Positions 5,463 through 6,551 of a stretch of DNA of 6,551 nucleotides are shown here, piece by piece (positions within the stretch are counted from its first letter, which is position 1; every line of letters begins with the position of its first letter). The notes below the pieces were generated by a model, which was not told the DNA's origin, ran no database searches, and saw only the letters and a program-made list of their open reading frames with translations. Source of the DNA: Cyanobacteria bacterium UBA1186 (GTDB lineage Bacteria > Cyanobacteriota > Vampirovibrionia > Gastranaerophilales > Gastranaerophilaceae); NCBI GenBank assembly GCA_002309875.1, contig DBYM01000027.1:1-6551 (forward strand), read 5' to 3'. The position numbers were made by a program, and so were the translations under genes.

Positions 5463-6500
5463 CTAGTTTTGTACATAGTCGGAATTGATTGCAAGCCACT
5501 TGTATGCGTCTTCTCCGGCCTGAGGTAAGTCCGTTACAAAAGTTCCGCCGTATCTTCCGCGGGTAAACATCAGATATCCGTCTTCCGCAAGGTTATCGAG
5601 CGCTTTTTTAACTGTTTTACCGCTTGTATTCAGCATTTGCGAGAACTCTTTTATTGTCGGGAGTTTGTCACCGATTTTTGAATTATTTAGGATATAATTG
5701 CGGATTTTCTGTTCTACTTTTTCGTAGTTATACAGGGCCGATGAATCCGACGTTACAACCGTTCCGTACTGACCTCTGCGGGTATAGACAAAGCCCTCTT
5801 TTGATAGTAATTTCAGTGCGTCGTGTATGGTTTTAATACTTACATTAAATTTTTTCATGAGAACGGAATTTGCCGGCAGTTTTTCTCCTGCGGAAAACTC
5901 TTGCTTGATATACTTTTTCAGGCTTTCAGCGACCTTTTCTACAAGTGTTTGGGCAGATATTTCTTTAACACTGAAGTTAAGACTCTTTACTGTGAAAGAA
6001 TTGTCTTTTTTGGCGAGAACTCCTTCTGAAACGAGATTATTGACCGCAAGCCGTACGGTTGTATCCGCGATATTTGTCAGTTTTGCAAGTTTACGTGTTG
6101 AAGGGATACTTTCGCCGATTTTGTAATTATTTTCAGTAAGTATTTTTTTGATTGTTTCGATTGCCAATTCACGTTTTGAAGTGAGTTTTTCAGCGTGTTT
6201 TTTCTGAGTCGGATTTTTAATATACGTTCCGATTCTTTGTTTAGATTCAACAAAACCCGCATCTTCAAGTGCTCTGAAAACATTTTGCATAGTACCCTGG
6301 CTTACTCCTATGTGGCATGCGATTTCCCCTTTTGCAGGAAGCAGGTCTCCGGGCTTGATTTTTCCGGACTTAAGCGAAGCCTTAATCCAGCCTTTGAGCC
6401 ATTCGGTCAGCCTGTTTACTTTATTTTCTCTCATGGAGAAACTATGTACATGCGGAGCCATTTCGGCTACGGTAATTTTTCGTGAAGTTGTGCTATTCAT
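5463..6500 (-). CDS. DNA-binding protein with four tandem GntR-type winged helices
   Basis: The 345-residue protein consists almost entirely of four GntR-like winged helix-turn-helix units, at about 28-95, 108-172, 184-251 and 259-324. Each shows the G-x-x-[LI]-P turn (GDLLP 51, GESIP 129, GEKLP 205, GDKLP 277), a recognition-helix segment (VSQGTMQNVFRAL, ADTTVRLAVNNL, VSIKTIHDALKLL, TSGKTVKKALDNL), an E/D-G or A-G turn, and a wing ending in GTxV or similar. Unit 2 has the weakest wing (DNSFTV). Usual GntR regulators have one such unit and a C-terminal FCD, UTRA or aminotransferase-like effector domain; none is present here. It is presumably a transcription factor or architectural protein contacting an extended or repeated site. 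The ATG follows AAGGA with only one base between, an in-frame TAA lies 12 bases upstream, and the promoter is very close. infC lies 78 bases downstream on the same strand. Confidence 0.88.
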   Translation of the reverse strand: MNSTTSRKITVAEMAPHVHSFSMRENKVNRLTEWLKGWIKASLKSGKIKPGDLLPAKGEIACHIGVSQGTMQNVFRALEDAGFVESKQRIGTYIKNPTQKKHAEKLTSKRELAIETIKKILTENNYKIGESIPSTRKLAKLTNIADTTVRLAVNNLVSEGVLAKKDNSFTVKSLNFSVKEISAQTLVEKVAESLKKYIKQEFSAGEKLPANSVLMKKFNVSIKTIHDALKLLSKEGFVYTRRGQYGTVVTSDSSALYNYEKVEQKIRNYILNNSKIGDKLPTIKEFSQMLNTSGKTVKKALDNLAEDGYLMFTRGRYGGTFVTDLPQAGEDAYKWLAINSDYVQN

Positions 6501-6511
6501 ATCCTTTGTTG

Positions 6512-6541
6512 ATTATAACCTAAAAAACAAAAAACAATCAA
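6512..6541 (-). promoter_or_regulatory. Promoter of the GntR-like gene, very close to its start codon
   Basis: On the minus strand, a perfect TATAAT (6517-6512) is 18 bases from TTGATT (6541-6536), with a T-rich spacer. The -10 box ends only 11 bases before the ATG, so the predicted leader is about 5-7 bases and the mRNA nearly leaderless. Confidence 0.6.
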
Positions 6542-6551
6542 GGGGTAAATA
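6542..6551. repeat. Inverted copy of the TATTTACCCC 10-mer
   Basis: GGGGTAAATA on the plus strand is the exact reverse complement of the two 10-mers at 4806-4815 and 4825-4834. It abuts the -35 box of the GntR-like gene and may continue beyond the window edge. Confidence 0.45.

Noticed and set aside
5823..6126. Overlapping plus-strand frames inside the GntR-like gene
   Set aside because: They are antisense shadows of a well-supported coding sequence.
1..6551. CRISPR array, insertion sequence or transposase
   Set aside because: No regularly spaced repeats of suitable length and no transposase or integrase motifs were seen on either strand.

Overview
The window is AT-rich bacterial chromosome with two convergent gene blocks. 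My best guess at the host is an uncultured gut lineage of the Melainabacteria/Vampirovibrionia (Gastranaerophilales). The grounds are that infC stands apart from rpmI-rplT, as in the cyanobacterial branch, that the tRNA has no encoded CCA, and that several orphan proteins carry a short P-[N/S]-F-G-L motif I associate with that group. This is an inference; no marker in the window proves it.

Plus-strand block (1-4265). It opens inside a large membrane signalling protein: the end of a Cache-type sensor, one transmembrane helix, HAMP, a SpoIIE/RsbU PP2C phosphatase, and an RsbW-like ATPase domain at the C-terminus. A 272-residue protein follows. Its C-terminal half carries a His-Asp-Gln-Cys array in the order and near-spacing of the Ulp1/SENP (clan CE) cysteine proteases, so it is a candidate ubiquitin-like-protein protease or effector. 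Two orphan genes come next (131 and 236 aa). The second has its own promoter and a roughly 120-base leader whose 5' end forms a long dyad.

Convergence zone (4266-4595). This stretch has no gene and is rich in hairpins. It includes a 12-bp terminator-like inverted repeat and an imperfect copy of the 3' end of the adjacent tRNA.

Minus-strand block (6551 to 4596). The transcription order is a protein made of four successive GntR-type winged-helix units with no effector domain, then infC (translation initiation factor IF-3) starting at a non-canonical AUC or AUA codon, then tRNA-Phe(GAA). The 10-mer GGGGTAAATA (minus-strand sense) occurs twice just downstream of infC. Its inverted copy ends the window, beside the -35 box of the GntR-like gene. 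The most unusual items are the Ulp1-like protein, the four-unit GntR protein with possible repeated sites, and the tRNA end duplication.
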